Made by a program: the position numbers and the translations under genes. The notes beneath the pieces are model-generated. The model ran no database searches. It was not told where the DNA came from and was given only the letters and a program-made list of their open reading frames with translations. Shown in pieces: positions 54,673 through 62,919 of a stretch of DNA of 64,000 bases (position 1 is its first letter; each line of letters begins with the position of its first letter). Source of the stretch: Bradyrhizobium erythrophlei (GTDB lineage: Bacteria > Pseudomonadota > Alphaproteobacteria > Rhizobiales > Xanthobacteraceae); contig FSRD01000001.1 of the NCBI GenBank assembly GCA_900129675.1, forward strand, positions 4,081,501 to 4,145,500, read 5' to 3'.

Positions 54673-55368
54673 ATGCTGGCGCGCGATTGGTATTACAATC
54701 AACGGCGGCAGCTTGGGCTCGATTGCGCGGTCGCCTCGATCTACGACCGGCATGACGACAGCGACATCCGCGCCCGCGCGGCGCTGACCATGCTGGGCGT
54801 GCAGCACGGCTGGCGGGTGGCCGATATCGGCTGCGGCAACGGCGTGCTGGCCGTCGAGGCGGCGCTGATGGGCGCCGAGGTCGACGCGGTCGATATTTCG
54901 CCGGCGATGCTGGCGCTCGCCAATATCCAGGCCAAGGACCGCAGGGTCGCGATCCGCACCCAGCCGGCGGGCTTGTTGAGCTTCGCCTATCAGCCGAATT
55001 CCTATGATTTGATCGTCAGCGAGTTCACGCTGCATCATCTGCCGGATTTCTGGAAGGCGGTGGCGCTGGCGCGGATCTATGCCGCGCTGAAACCCGGCGC
55101 CAATTTCTATCTTCGCGACATCGTCTTCGTCAGCATGCCCGACGGCGTCGAGCGCGACGTCGAGGCGTGGGCCGATTTTTCCATCAAGAATCACGATTTC
55201 GAGCGCGAGAGCGTGGTCACCCATATGCGGGACGAATATTCGACCTTCGGCTGGGTGGTCGAGCGCATGTTGACCGACGTCGGCTTCACGCTGGAATCGG
55301 TCGATTACCACGCGCCGCTGCACGGCACTTATCTCTTGCGCAAACCGAAGCCGGACCAACAGAGCTAG
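54673..55368 (+). CDS. Class I SAM-dependent methyltransferase
   Basis: 231 residues. SAM-binding motif I VADIGCGNGVLAVEAALMG, acidic loop VDAVDISPAMLALA, and the later SEFTLHHLPDFWKAVALARI. The target is unknown; nothing in the sequence distinguishes small-molecule from protein substrates. It starts 3 bp after the ilvN stop, so it is probably co-transcribed with the branched-chain genes. Confidence 0.87.
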   Translation: MLARDWYYNQRRQLGLDCAVASIYDRHDDSDIRARAALTMLGVQHGWRVADIGCGNGVLAVEAALMGAEVDAVDISPAMLALANIQAKDRRVAIRTQPAGLLSFAYQPNSYDLIVSEFTLHHLPDFWKAVALARIYAALKPGANFYLRDIVFVSMPDGVERDVEAWADFSIKNHDFERESVVTHMRDEYSTFGWVVERMLTDVGFTLESVDYHAPLHGTYLLRKPKPDQQS

Positions 55369-55374
55369 AAAAAA

Positions 55375-56250
55375 ATGAAACCGGCCGACGTTTGCATCGC
55401 CGTCCTGGTGGCGGTGATCTGGGGGCTTGCGTTCGTCGCGAGCCGGATCGCGCTCGACGAATTTTCGCCGGAGCTGATGACGACGCTGCGCTTTGCCATC
55501 GCCGCGGTGCCGTGCTTGTTCGTGCGTAAGCCAAAGGTTTCCTGGCCGTTGCTGATCGCGATCAGTTTTACGTTGTTTCTCGGTCAGTTCCTGGCGCAAT
55601 CCATTGCCATTGCGCGGGGCGTTCCAGTCGGCTTGACCTCCGTGATCGTGCAGAGCCAGGCACTGTTCACCATCGGCTTTGCGGCGCTGCTGTTCGCCGA
55701 ATTGCCGTCGCGGATGCAGGCCATCGGCATCGCCATTGCGACCGTCGGCCTGCTGATGATCTGCGGCACCGTCGGTTATGATTTCAGCGTCGGCGCGTTT
55801 GCGGTCCTGATGGTCTCCCCGGTCAGTTTTGCAGTCGGCAATCTCTTGCTGCGGCGCGCGCAGGACGTGCGGATGTTCGACCTGTTCGCGTGGCTGTGCC
55901 TGGCCGCCGCGGTCCCGCTGTTCGTGCTGACGCTGGTCAGCAACGGGCCGCAGCCGACCTGGCACGCGCTGACGCAGATGTCGCTGACCGGCCTTGTCTG
56001 CATGCTCGGCCTCGGCGGGATTTCCACCAGCATCGCCTACTGGCTGTGGGGCCGGCTGTTGCGGGATTACACCGCGGCGCAGGTGGTGCCGTTTGCGCTG
56101 CTGGTGCCGTTTGTCGGTTCGGCGGCGTCGAGCGTCGCGTTCGGCGAAACCTTTGGGCCGCTGCGTCTGGCCGGAATGGTCACCGTGGTCGGCGGCATCG
56201 CGGTGATGCTGCTGTCGAGACGTGCGCAAACTCTGCCGAAAATCGCGTGA
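55375..56250 (+). CDS. EamA-family (DMT) transporter
   Basis: 291 residues, ten hydrophobic segments in two EamA repeats (VAVIWGLAFVASRIALDEFSPEL and IAYWLWGRLLRDYTAAQVVPFALLVP). Drug/metabolite exporters of this family include amino-acid efflux pumps (RhtA, YdcZ-like). It lies 6 bp after the methyltransferase and 8 bp before a LysE-family gene, so the ilv region carries two probable exporters. Substrate unknown. Confidence 0.88.
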   Translation: MKPADVCIAVLVAVIWGLAFVASRIALDEFSPELMTTLRFAIAAVPCLFVRKPKVSWPLLIAISFTLFLGQFLAQSIAIARGVPVGLTSVIVQSQALFTIGFAALLFAELPSRMQAIGIAIATVGLLMICGTVGYDFSVGAFAVLMVSPVSFAVGNLLLRRAQDVRMFDLFAWLCLAAAVPLFVLTLVSNGPQPTWHALTQMSLTGLVCMLGLGGISTSIAYWLWGRLLRDYTAAQVVPFALLVPFVGSAASSVAFGETFGPLRLAGMVTVVGGIAVMLLSRRAQTLPKIA

Positions 56251-56258
56251 GCCCCGCC

Positions 56259-56861
56259 ATGTCGCATTCGCTGCTGATCGCCTTCGTGATGTTCGCCACC
56301 GTGATGTTCATTACGCCGGGGCCGAACAACATCATGCTGCTGTCGTCGGGGCTCACTTACGGCTTCCGCCGGACGCTGCCGCATGTCGCCGGCATCACGA
56401 TCGGCTTCGCCTTTATGGTGGGCGCGGTGGGCGCAGGTCTGGGCACCATCTTCATCGCCTACCCGGTGCTGCAGACGATCCTCAAATACGCCGGGGTCGC
56501 TTATCTGATCTATTTGGCCGCTGTGATCGCGATGTCCGAGCCGGTGGCCCCGGAGCAGGACAACCGCCGCGGGCCGATGACCTTCTGGGGCGCGGCCATG
56601 TTCCAGTGGGTCAATGCCAAGGGCTGGGTCATGGTGATCGGCACCATCACCGCCTATGCGGCGATTGCCGCCTATCCCTGGAACATCGTGATCCAGGTCG
56701 GGCTCAGCCTCATTCTGGGAGTGGTTTCATGCACCGCCTGGGCGCTGTTCGGGAGCGCGCTGCGGCCGGTCCTGACCTCCCGGAGGCTGGTGCGGGCGTT
56801 CAATATCATCATGGCCTTGTTGCTTTTGGCCTCGCTCTATCCGGTCTTCATGGACGCATGA
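56259..56861 (+). CDS. LysE-family amino acid exporter
   Basis: 200 residues from the ATG at 56259. Six TM segments with the LysE/RhtB signature FITPGPNNIMLLSSGLTYGF and FQWVNAKGWVMVIG. Exports amino acids or derivatives. Being sandwiched between ilvN and ilvC, it may relieve excess branched-chain or related amino acids, but this is context only. Confidence 0.9.
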   Translation: MSHSLLIAFVMFATVMFITPGPNNIMLLSSGLTYGFRRTLPHVAGITIGFAFMVGAVGAGLGTIFIAYPVLQTILKYAGVAYLIYLAAVIAMSEPVAPEQDNRRGPMTFWGAAMFQWVNAKGWVMVIGTITAYAAIAAYPWNIVIQVGLSLILGVVSCTAWALFGSALRPVLTSRRLVRAFNIIMALLLLASLYPVFMDA

Positions 56862-57007
56862 TGCCGCACCGCGCCATGCATAAACGAGTTTCCCCTGAGG
56901 GGGAAAATGCTCTAGACAACGCCGGAAATTCGCGGGCGCCCGGCGGTCCTACCCACCCGAAAGCCTGATTTAATCGGCCATTTCCGGCCCCCAAAGAGGA
57001 AACCACT

Positions 57008-58027
57008 ATGCGTGTTTATTACGATCGCGACGCCGACCTGAACCTGATCAAGGGCAAGAAGGTCGTCATCGTCGGGTACGGCAGCCAGGGCCACGCCCAT
57101 GCGCTGAACCTGAAGGATTCCGGCGTCAAGGACGTCGCCATCGCGCTGCGCAAGGGCTCGGCCTCGGCCAAGAAGGCGGAGGCCGCCGGCTTCAAGGTGA
57201 TGGAAGTCGCCGAAGCCGCCAAATGGGCCGATCTGGTGATGATGCTGACCCCCGACGAACTGCAGGGCGATATCTACCGCGATCACCTGCACGACAACAT
57301 GAAGAAGGGTGGGGCGCTGGTGTTCGCGCACGGCCTCAACGTGCATTTCAACCTGCTCGACCCGCGTGCGGATCTGGACGTGCTGATGATCGCCCCGAAG
57401 GGCCCCGGCCACACCGTGCGGTCGGAATACCAGCGCGGCGGCGGCGTGCCCTGCCTGATCGCGATCGCCAAGGACGTCTCCGGCAATGCCCACGACCTCG
57501 GCCTCAGCTACGCCTCGGCGATCGGCGGCGGCCGCGCCGGCATCATCGAGACCTCGTTCAAGGAAGAATGCGAGACCGATCTGTTCGGCGAGCAGGTGGT
57601 GCTGTGCGGCGGCCTGGTCGAGCTGATCAAGGGCGGCTTCGAGACGCTGGTGGAAGCCGGCTATGCGCCCGAGATGGCGTATTTCGAGTGCCTGCACGAG
57701 GTGAAACTGATCGTCGACCTGATCTATGAAGGCGGCATCGCCAACATGAACTACTCGATCTCCAACACGGCCGAATACGGCGAATACGTCACCGGCCCGC
57801 GTATCGTCACCGACGAGACCAAAAAGGAGATGAAGCGCGTGCTCAACGACATCCAGTCCGGCAAGTTCGCGCGCGACTGGATGCTGGAGAACAAGGTCAA
57901 CCAGACCTCGTTCAAGGCGACCCGCGCCAAGCTCGCCGCCCATCCGATCGAGGAAGTCGGCGAAAAGCTCCGCGACATGATGCCGTGGATCAAGAAGGGC
58001 GCGCTGGTCGACAAGACGAAGAACTGA
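57008..58027 (+). CDS. ilvC: Ketol-acid reductoisomerase
   Basis: 339 residues, class I short form. Rossmann motif IVGYGSQGHAHALNL with the NADPH-selecting LRKGSASAKKAEAAG loop, catalytic ECLHEVKLIVDLIYEGG and YSISNTAEYGEYVTGP. It converts acetolactate or acetohydroxybutyrate to the dihydroxyacid in valine/isoleucine synthesis. GAGGAAA precedes the ATG. It is followed by a strong terminator. A 75-bp diverged copy of residues ~190-214 lies at 59671. Confidence 0.97.
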   Translation: MRVYYDRDADLNLIKGKKVVIVGYGSQGHAHALNLKDSGVKDVAIALRKGSASAKKAEAAGFKVMEVAEAAKWADLVMMLTPDELQGDIYRDHLHDNMKKGGALVFAHGLNVHFNLLDPRADLDVLMIAPKGPGHTVRSEYQRGGGVPCLIAIAKDVSGNAHDLGLSYASAIGGGRAGIIETSFKEECETDLFGEQVVLCGGLVELIKGGFETLVEAGYAPEMAYFECLHEVKLIVDLIYEGGIANMNYSISNTAEYGEYVTGPRIVTDETKKEMKRVLNDIQSGKFARDWMLENKVNQTSFKATRAKLAAHPIEEVGEKLRDMMPWIKKGALVDKTKN

Positions 58028-58056
58028 TCGTTCTTATTCGCTTGCGTCTACATCGG

Positions 58057-58082
58057 GGGTCGCGCATCGCGCGGCCCTTTTT
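58057..58082 (+). terminator. Intrinsic terminator after ilvC
   Basis: Nine-pair stem GGGTCGCGC/GCGCGGCCC (one G-U) with loop ATC, then TTTTT. It lies 29 bp after the ilvC stop. Confidence 0.85.
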
Positions 58083-58128
58083 GTTTGCGCCGCGCCGGCG
58101 CGCCTGTCACGACAAGGCGCTTCCCGGG

Positions 58129-59214
58129 CTATTTCTCGATCCTGTTGTGGAGCTGCCAGAAACGCACGGTGCGCTGGGCCGTCTCCATCGACAGCTTCCT
58201 GTAATCCCGCTCCGCCACCTTCAGCGTTGGTTCGTCGATCGGGTGCGGCGCGGGCCGGTTGCGAAGGATCGTTTCGACCGTTGGCCAGTTCAGGCGGGCC
58301 GACCTGCAGGGGATCAGGACCAGATCGGCGCGGGGGCCTTCCAGCAGCCGGGCCATCATTTCGGTCGGGGCGTCGTTGAGAAGCGCGAGGGAGGCGGCGA
58401 TTTCGTCAAATTTCCTGGCTTCGGCGAATGTGAAGACGGCGGCGTCGTCCAGCTCGTGCAACTCCTTCATCAGCTTGACGAGCTGCTCGGCCACCTTGAA
58501 ATTCCGGGCCGATGAATCTTCCCCGCGCACGATGTCGTTCAGCACCCGCTTGATTTCCTCAAGCAGTGCCGGCGGCGCAATGGCCATGAGCCGGGCGCGC
58601 ACCGCGTCCTTGGCGCGGCGCAGCAGGTCATGCAGGAACTTGATCGGGAGATCGAGGCGAAGGCCGAGGATCTCGACCAGTTCGTCGTCGCCTTCGGCGC
58701 GCGCCACGATGCCGGAATAGCCGGTCTCGGAGAACCGCGCGCTGGCGTTGTTTGCAAGCCTGCGAATGACCCTGGCTTCGCCGCGATTGACGATCACGTC
58801 GGTGACAGCCTCCGGCAGGTTTTCGCGCGCTGAAATCGCCAGCAGATGGGACTGGCCCTTGGTGCTTGCAATCTCGACCAGGGCCTCGGTCCCGAGGCGG
58901 CTGGAATGGGTGAGCACGTCGCCGGCGACGGCGATTTCATCGTCCCATGCGAGATGCCGGATAACCTCGAACGGCGCGTAATCGAGCGGCGCCAGCCGCT
59001 TGCTGAGTTCGGCCCTCGCGCGCGTTTCGACGCGGGCGATCAAAAGGCACAGCACGTCGTCGAAAACCTGGACCTGCTCGTCGCTGAGGCGGTCGCCGTC
59101 GTTGAGGAAGAGATCCGTCACCTGTCGCAGGGTTTCGACCCGCTTGGCTGACGAGCCGCCCCGGACGGCCTCCTCGAGTTCGGCGATGATCGAATGAGCG
59201 GGCTGTTGCTGCAT
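58129..59214 (-). CDS. DUF2336 domain protein
   Basis: 361 residues from the ATG at 59214; a longer TTG start at 59256 is less likely. All-helical, soluble, HEAT-like repeats (RLAPLDYAPFEVIRHLAWDDEIAVAG, SSRLGTEALVEIASTKGQSHL split over repeats). DUF2336 proteins are widespread in Rhizobiales and Caulobacterales, sometimes tied to cell-envelope or stress signalling. Function unknown. It converges with ilvC. Confidence 0.82.
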   Translation of the reverse strand: MQQQPAHSIIAELEEAVRGGSSAKRVETLRQVTDLFLNDGDRLSDEQVQVFDDVLCLLIARVETRARAELSKRLAPLDYAPFEVIRHLAWDDEIAVAGDVLTHSSRLGTEALVEIASTKGQSHLLAISARENLPEAVTDVIVNRGEARVIRRLANNASARFSETGYSGIVARAEGDDELVEILGLRLDLPIKFLHDLLRRAKDAVRARLMAIAPPALLEEIKRVLNDIVRGEDSSARNFKVAEQLVKLMKELHELDDAAVFTFAEARKFDEIAASLALLNDAPTEMMARLLEGPRADLVLIPCRSARLNWPTVETILRNRPAPHPIDEPTLKVAERDYRKLSMETAQRTVRFWQLHNRIEK

Positions 59215-59596
59215 GCACGGGAGTCCAGGGACAGATTCAAGCTTTGAGCCAGACAATGACGGTCGCCGCCTTACACTCGCGTTAAAGCGGCGTCCATCAA
59301 TGGCGCGGATTGAAGCTGACCGTTAGGCAACTGTAACTATTCTGTTTTTCCCGTGAGCGCGTGCAGCAAAATCATTCGTTGCGCGGAGAGACTCCGGTAA
59401 CCTTATCGTTCTTGCTGCGCTGCAGCCGGACGCCCTTCGCGCGGCAAATGGTCTCTGGCGATCGCAATTCGGCGGGGGCCGCTGCCTCCGGTAACCCGGT
59501 CCGGTTGCTATCCTTTGCGCCGTTCCGAAAAAAGCCGCTCGAGGAAACTGTCCGACAGAAACCGTCAAATTTGCCCGCACCGGGGGGAGGAAACTC
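59215..59596. other. Intergenic region upstream of the small chimeric ORF
   Basis: 382 bp with lower codon order than the flanking genes. Apart from the Shine-Dalgarno GGGGGAGGAAAC at its right end, I see no gene, RNA or clear promoter. Confidence 0.4.
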
Positions 59597-59722
59597 ATGA
59601 AGCGTACGCTTAAGGATCTCTTCACGACGAATTTCATTAAGGCTCTTGCCAGGACGCTTGGACTTTCCGGACCGATCTGTTCGGCGAGCAGGTGGTGGTG
59701 TGCTGCTGCCTGGTTGAACTGA
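59597..59722 (+). CDS. Chimeric 41-residue ORF (doubtful gene)
   Basis: Starts MKRTLKDLFTTNFIKALART after an excellent ribosome site (GGGGGAGG). The second half runs out of frame through a copied piece of ilvC (from 59671) and ends at the TGA at 59720. It looks like the start of a real gene whose body was replaced. Its opening MKR.LKDL.. recalls the MKRAAMDLVK start of the binding protein at 61545. Probably not functional. Confidence 0.35.
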   Translation: MKRTLKDLFTTNFIKALARTLGLSGPICSASRWWCAAAWLN

Positions 59723-59745
59723 TCAAGGACCGTTGCGAGACGCTG
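59671..59745 (+). pseudogene. Diverged fragment of ilvC
   Basis: 75 bp aligned without gaps to ilvC 57575-57649, with 66 identical positions. Same strand. In the ilvC frame it still reads TDLFGEQVV.C..LVELIK...ETL without stops, but most changes alter residues (GG to CC, GGF to DRC). It is cut on both sides. Confidence 0.85.
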
Positions 59746-59789
59746 CCTCTTCCCTCATGGGAAGAGGGTTAGGTGACCTTCGGTCACCT
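59746..59789. other. Two adjacent perfect hairpins
   Basis: CCTCTTCCC-TCAT-GGGAAGAGG (59746-59767) directly abuts the ilvC fragment. AGGTGACC-TTC-GGTCACCT (59771-59789) follows 3 bases later. No T-runs. They resemble ends of a mobile or repetitive element more than terminators. From 59790 to 60023 only the promoter region of the protease gene is expected. Confidence 0.55.
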
Positions 59790-60023
59790 ATATCCGGCAA
59801 CCTCGCCAACTGAACCAAATCAGTGAGGTTGTGGGGCCGCGCTGATTTCTATTAAGGATTGTAAATCGGCGTTGCCGCGTGTATCCTCCCTGACGAGAAG
59901 CGACGTTGGCAATGACGCGCTGATCCAAACGGGTAAACGGCTAGATTATTTAGGCGCAGACCGGACTGCTGCTGGCATCCGGCATATTTTGTGCGCATCA
60001 TTATTTTTACGGAGAACAAATCC

Positions 60024-61046
60024 ATGGCAACGCTGAAATTGACGCGTGAAACGATCTCGGATTCACTGCTCAGTGCAAAGAACTCGGCCGCCGCCGAATT
60101 CCTCTCGCCGGACAGGGCGGTCGCAGCAACGGCGACGGCATTTCTTGCCCACTCCAATCCGCGCCACAATGTCGTCGGTGTAGGCCTCGGCCATAAAGTC
60201 GTAAAGGGCAAGGTCTCCTCACGGGTTTGCGTTCGCTTTTATGTTGAGCGAAAAATCCCGAAGCAATCGATCCCGAGCAATTTCATGTTACCAGCGAAGT
60301 ATAAGGGGATTCCGACGGATGTGATCGAAACCGGACTGTTCCGTGCATTCGCCAGCGTCCCTAAGGAGCGTACGCGGATTCGACCGGCGCGGCCCGGCTG
60401 CTCGGTAGGATTTGCGTTCAGCGGACCACAGGCCGGGTCGGTGATGGCGGGGACATTTGGCGCCGTCGTGGAAGCCGGTGGCAAGCAATTCGTTCTGAGC
60501 AACAATCATGTGCTCGCGAACGAGAACGCGCTGCCGATCGGCTCGGATATCTTTCAGCCGGGATTGCTGGACAAGAACACGCCGACGGCGGATGTGATCG
60601 CAAAACTCTCGAACTTCATCACCCTCAAGACGGGCGCACCGAACCAGGTGGATTGCGCCATCGCGGAAGTAACGAGTAACAAGCTTGTCAGTGCGGTGGT
60701 GATGCCCAAGGTGGGAAAGCTCAAATCGGGGCAGCCATTGGCGGCAGCAGTGTCCATGAAGGTCGAAAAGACCGGGAGAACCACCGGCTTTACTAGCGGC
60801 ACGATTCGCGACATCAGCGCGAATGTGAAAGTGCAGTACGAAATCGGGACGTTGACGTTTTCAGACCAGATCATCATTGTCGGCGGGGCGTCCAGTTTTT
60901 CAGACGCGGGGGATTCCGGCTCCCTCATCGTGGAACAAAGTGCCAAACGTCCGGTTGGGTTATTATTCGCGGGATCTGGCAGCCATACTATTGCCAATCA
61001 CATTGAGGATGTTCTCGACCAACTCAAGGTAAGCATCGTTGCCTGA
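60024..61046 (+). CDS. Trypsin-like serine protease without signal peptide
   Basis: 340 residues from the ATG at 60024 (ACGGAGAA upstream). Residues ~45-105 form a small domain (NVVGVGLGHKV...VCVRFYVERKIP...YKGIPTDVIETGLF). A chymotrypsin-fold protease domain follows with His162 in LSNNHVLAN, Asp210 in QVDCAIAEV and Ser298 in SDAGDSGSLIV. No Sec or Tat signal is evident, so it acts inside the cell or leaves by another route. It overlaps the next gene by 8 bp. Confidence 0.82.
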   Translation: MATLKLTRETISDSLLSAKNSAAAEFLSPDRAVAATATAFLAHSNPRHNVVGVGLGHKVVKGKVSSRVCVRFYVERKIPKQSIPSNFMLPAKYKGIPTDVIETGLFRAFASVPKERTRIRPARPGCSVGFAFSGPQAGSVMAGTFGAVVEAGGKQFVLSNNHVLANENALPIGSDIFQPGLLDKNTPTADVIAKLSNFITLKTGAPNQVDCAIAEVTSNKLVSAVVMPKVGKLKSGQPLAAAVSMKVEKTGRTTGFTSGTIRDISANVKVQYEIGTLTFSDQIIIVGGASSFSDAGDSGSLIVEQSAKRPVGLLFAGSGSHTIANHIEDVLDQLKVSIVA

Positions 61047-61272
61047 CAAAGACAGCAAAGACGATCTGGCCGGCGCAAAGAAACGCGTATCCGACCACCT
61101 GTTGCCGCTGGATTTCATCAGCGGCGTCGGGACCAGTGGATCGGGTTTGACAGTATATCTCACGCGCGCCCTCGCTCCGGCCGAAGAGCAGAAGGTGAAG
61201 AAGATCCTCGATAGCGAGGCGTCCGGAAAGCCGGTCGAATTCGTCAAGACCGGTGAGTTCAAGGCTAGTTGA
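61039..61272 (+). CDS. Small protein resembling the protease's N-terminal domain
   Basis: 77 residues from a TTG at 61039, inside the 3' end of the protease gene. After a charged helix (MPDKDSKDDLAGAKKRV) comes LDFISGVGTSGSGLTVYLTR...GKPVEFVKTGEF. This matches the pattern of the protease's N-terminal domain (VGVG....VCVRFYV...GIPTDVIETGLF). It may be a stand-alone prodomain or inhibitor of the protease. No named family recognised. Confidence 0.65.
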   Translation: MPDKDSKDDLAGAKKRVSDHLLPLDFISGVGTSGSGLTVYLTRALAPAEEQKVKKILDSEASGKPVEFVKTGEFKAS

Positions 61273-61544
61273 GCCGCCAAGGACTCCCGGTTTTGAACCG
61301 GCTGACATACCGGGCAGAACACGTGGCTCCGCTATCGCTTGCCTCTCGATTGCGGCGGTCCGTTTGCTGCGGCGCAGCGCGCGCTTTCACGCGTAAAATC
61401 GCCTCTGGCTATCCTCGTTGCCTGAGCCGCACGCGGCTTCCGGGAAGCCGTGCCCGCTGCTATCGTGTGCCCGTCTCAAAACAAGAAACTGAGGAATCGC
61501 CGACAAGCCGTCACGCCTGGCCCAGCCCTGCAGGAGGAGACTCT

Positions 61545-62771
61545 ATGAAGCGCGCCGCTATGGATCTGGTAAAGACGCTTGGAATTTCCGTCACCATCCT
61601 CGCCGCAGTTTCTGCTCCGGCCTTCGCGCAAAAGAAATACGACACCGGCGTCACCGACACGGAAATCAAGATCGGCAACATCATGCCGTATTCGGGGCCG
61701 GCTTCGGCCTACGGCATCATCGGCAAGACGATGAGCGCCTATTTCCGGATGATTAACGACAATGGCGGCGTCAACGGCCGCAAGATCAACTTCATCAGCT
61801 ATGACGACGCCTACAGCCCGCCGAAGACGGTGGAGCAGGCGCGCAAGCTGGTCGAGAGCGACGAGGTGTTTTTGATTTTCGCGCCGCTCGGCACCGCGAG
61901 CAATGCGGCGATCCAGAAATATTTGAATACGATGAAGGTGCCGCAACTGTTCGTCGCCACCGGCGCCTCGCGCTGGGGCGACCCCGAGCATTTTCCGTGG
62001 ACCATCGGCTGGCAGCCGAACTACCGGGCCGAGGCGCGTATCTACGCGACCTACATTCTGCAGCATTATCCCAAGGCCAAGATCGGCGTGCTCTACCAGA
62101 ACGACGATTTCGGCAAAGACTACGTGCTGGGCTTGAAGGACGTGCTGCGCGACAAGTATGACAGCATGGTTGTCGCCAGCGTGCCCTATGAAATCAGCAT
62201 GCCGACGGTGGATTCGCAGGTGGTCGCGATCAAGACCGCCAACCCCGACATCTTCGTCAATATAGGCACGCCGAAATTCGCGGCGCAGGCCATCAAGAAA
62301 ATTGCCGAGCTCGGCTGGCACCCGATCCAGATCATGACCAACGTTTCCGCCTCGGTCGGCGCGGTGCTGAAGCCCGCGGGCCTCGACAATGCTACCGGCA
62401 TCCTGAGCGCCGGCTATCAGATGGATGTCACCGATCCGCAATGGGACAGCTATCCCGGCATGCAGAAATACCGCGCGTTCATGGCCAAGTATTATCCGGA
62501 AGCCGACAAGTCCGAGAGCGGACCGCTGACGGCTTTCAACACCTCGACCGCCCTGGTTGAGGTGCTGAAACGGTGCGGCGACAATCTGACGCGTGAGAAC
62601 GTCATGAAGGTGGTGGCCAATCTCGATTTCGAGATCAACACCTACATCCCGGGCATCCGCATCAAGACCTCGCCAACCGATTTCTATCCGATCGAGCAGG
62701 TCCAGATGATGAAATTCACCGGCGAGAAATGGCAGCTGTTCGGCCCGATCATCGACGGGCATGCGGAGTAG
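61545..62771 (+). CDS. Liv-type ABC transporter substrate-binding protein (orphan)
   Basis: 408 residues from the ATG at 61545, preceded by GCAGGAGGAG. Sec signal ~1-25 (ending APAFAQ). Type I periplasmic-binding fold (TEIKIGNIMPYSGPASAYG, INDNGGVNGRKINFI, GVLYQNDDFGKDYVLG). It differs clearly from the binding protein at 15577. No permease genes adjoin it; it may use transporter parts from elsewhere. The 272 bp upstream hold no other gene. The following hydroxyacid oxidase may act on a related compound. Confidence 0.9.
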   Translation: MKRAAMDLVKTLGISVTILAAVSAPAFAQKKYDTGVTDTEIKIGNIMPYSGPASAYGIIGKTMSAYFRMINDNGGVNGRKINFISYDDAYSPPKTVEQARKLVESDEVFLIFAPLGTASNAAIQKYLNTMKVPQLFVATGASRWGDPEHFPWTIGWQPNYRAEARIYATYILQHYPKAKIGVLYQNDDFGKDYVLGLKDVLRDKYDSMVVASVPYEISMPTVDSQVVAIKTANPDIFVNIGTPKFAAQAIKKIAELGWHPIQIMTNVSASVGAVLKPAGLDNATGILSAGYQMDVTDPQWDSYPGMQKYRAFMAKYYPEADKSESGPLTAFNTSTALVEVLKRCGDNLTRENVMKVVANLDFEINTYIPGIRIKTSPTDFYPIEQVQMMKFTGEKWQLFGPIIDGHAE

Positions 62772-62919
62772 GGGCAGTGCTTCGGCTTCCCCTTTTGGGG
62801 CAGGAGCGAAGCCGGCGCCCGGCCATGGGCAATCGGCATGGTGCAAACACCGGCCAGCGGGTAGCATCGCTTCCTGAACGCGCAGTACCGCCGGGGCTTG
62901 CGCGATTGCGGAGTACGAT

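Noticed and set aside
53821..56229. 802-codon minus-strand frame
   Set aside because: Antisense of the dehydratase, ilvN, methyltransferase and EamA genes; low-complexity His/Arg/Asp-rich translation.
59591..59722. The 41-residue ORF as a novel small protein
   Set aside because: Its second half is an out-of-frame copy of ilvC; more likely a rearrangement product than a selected gene, so kept only at low confidence.
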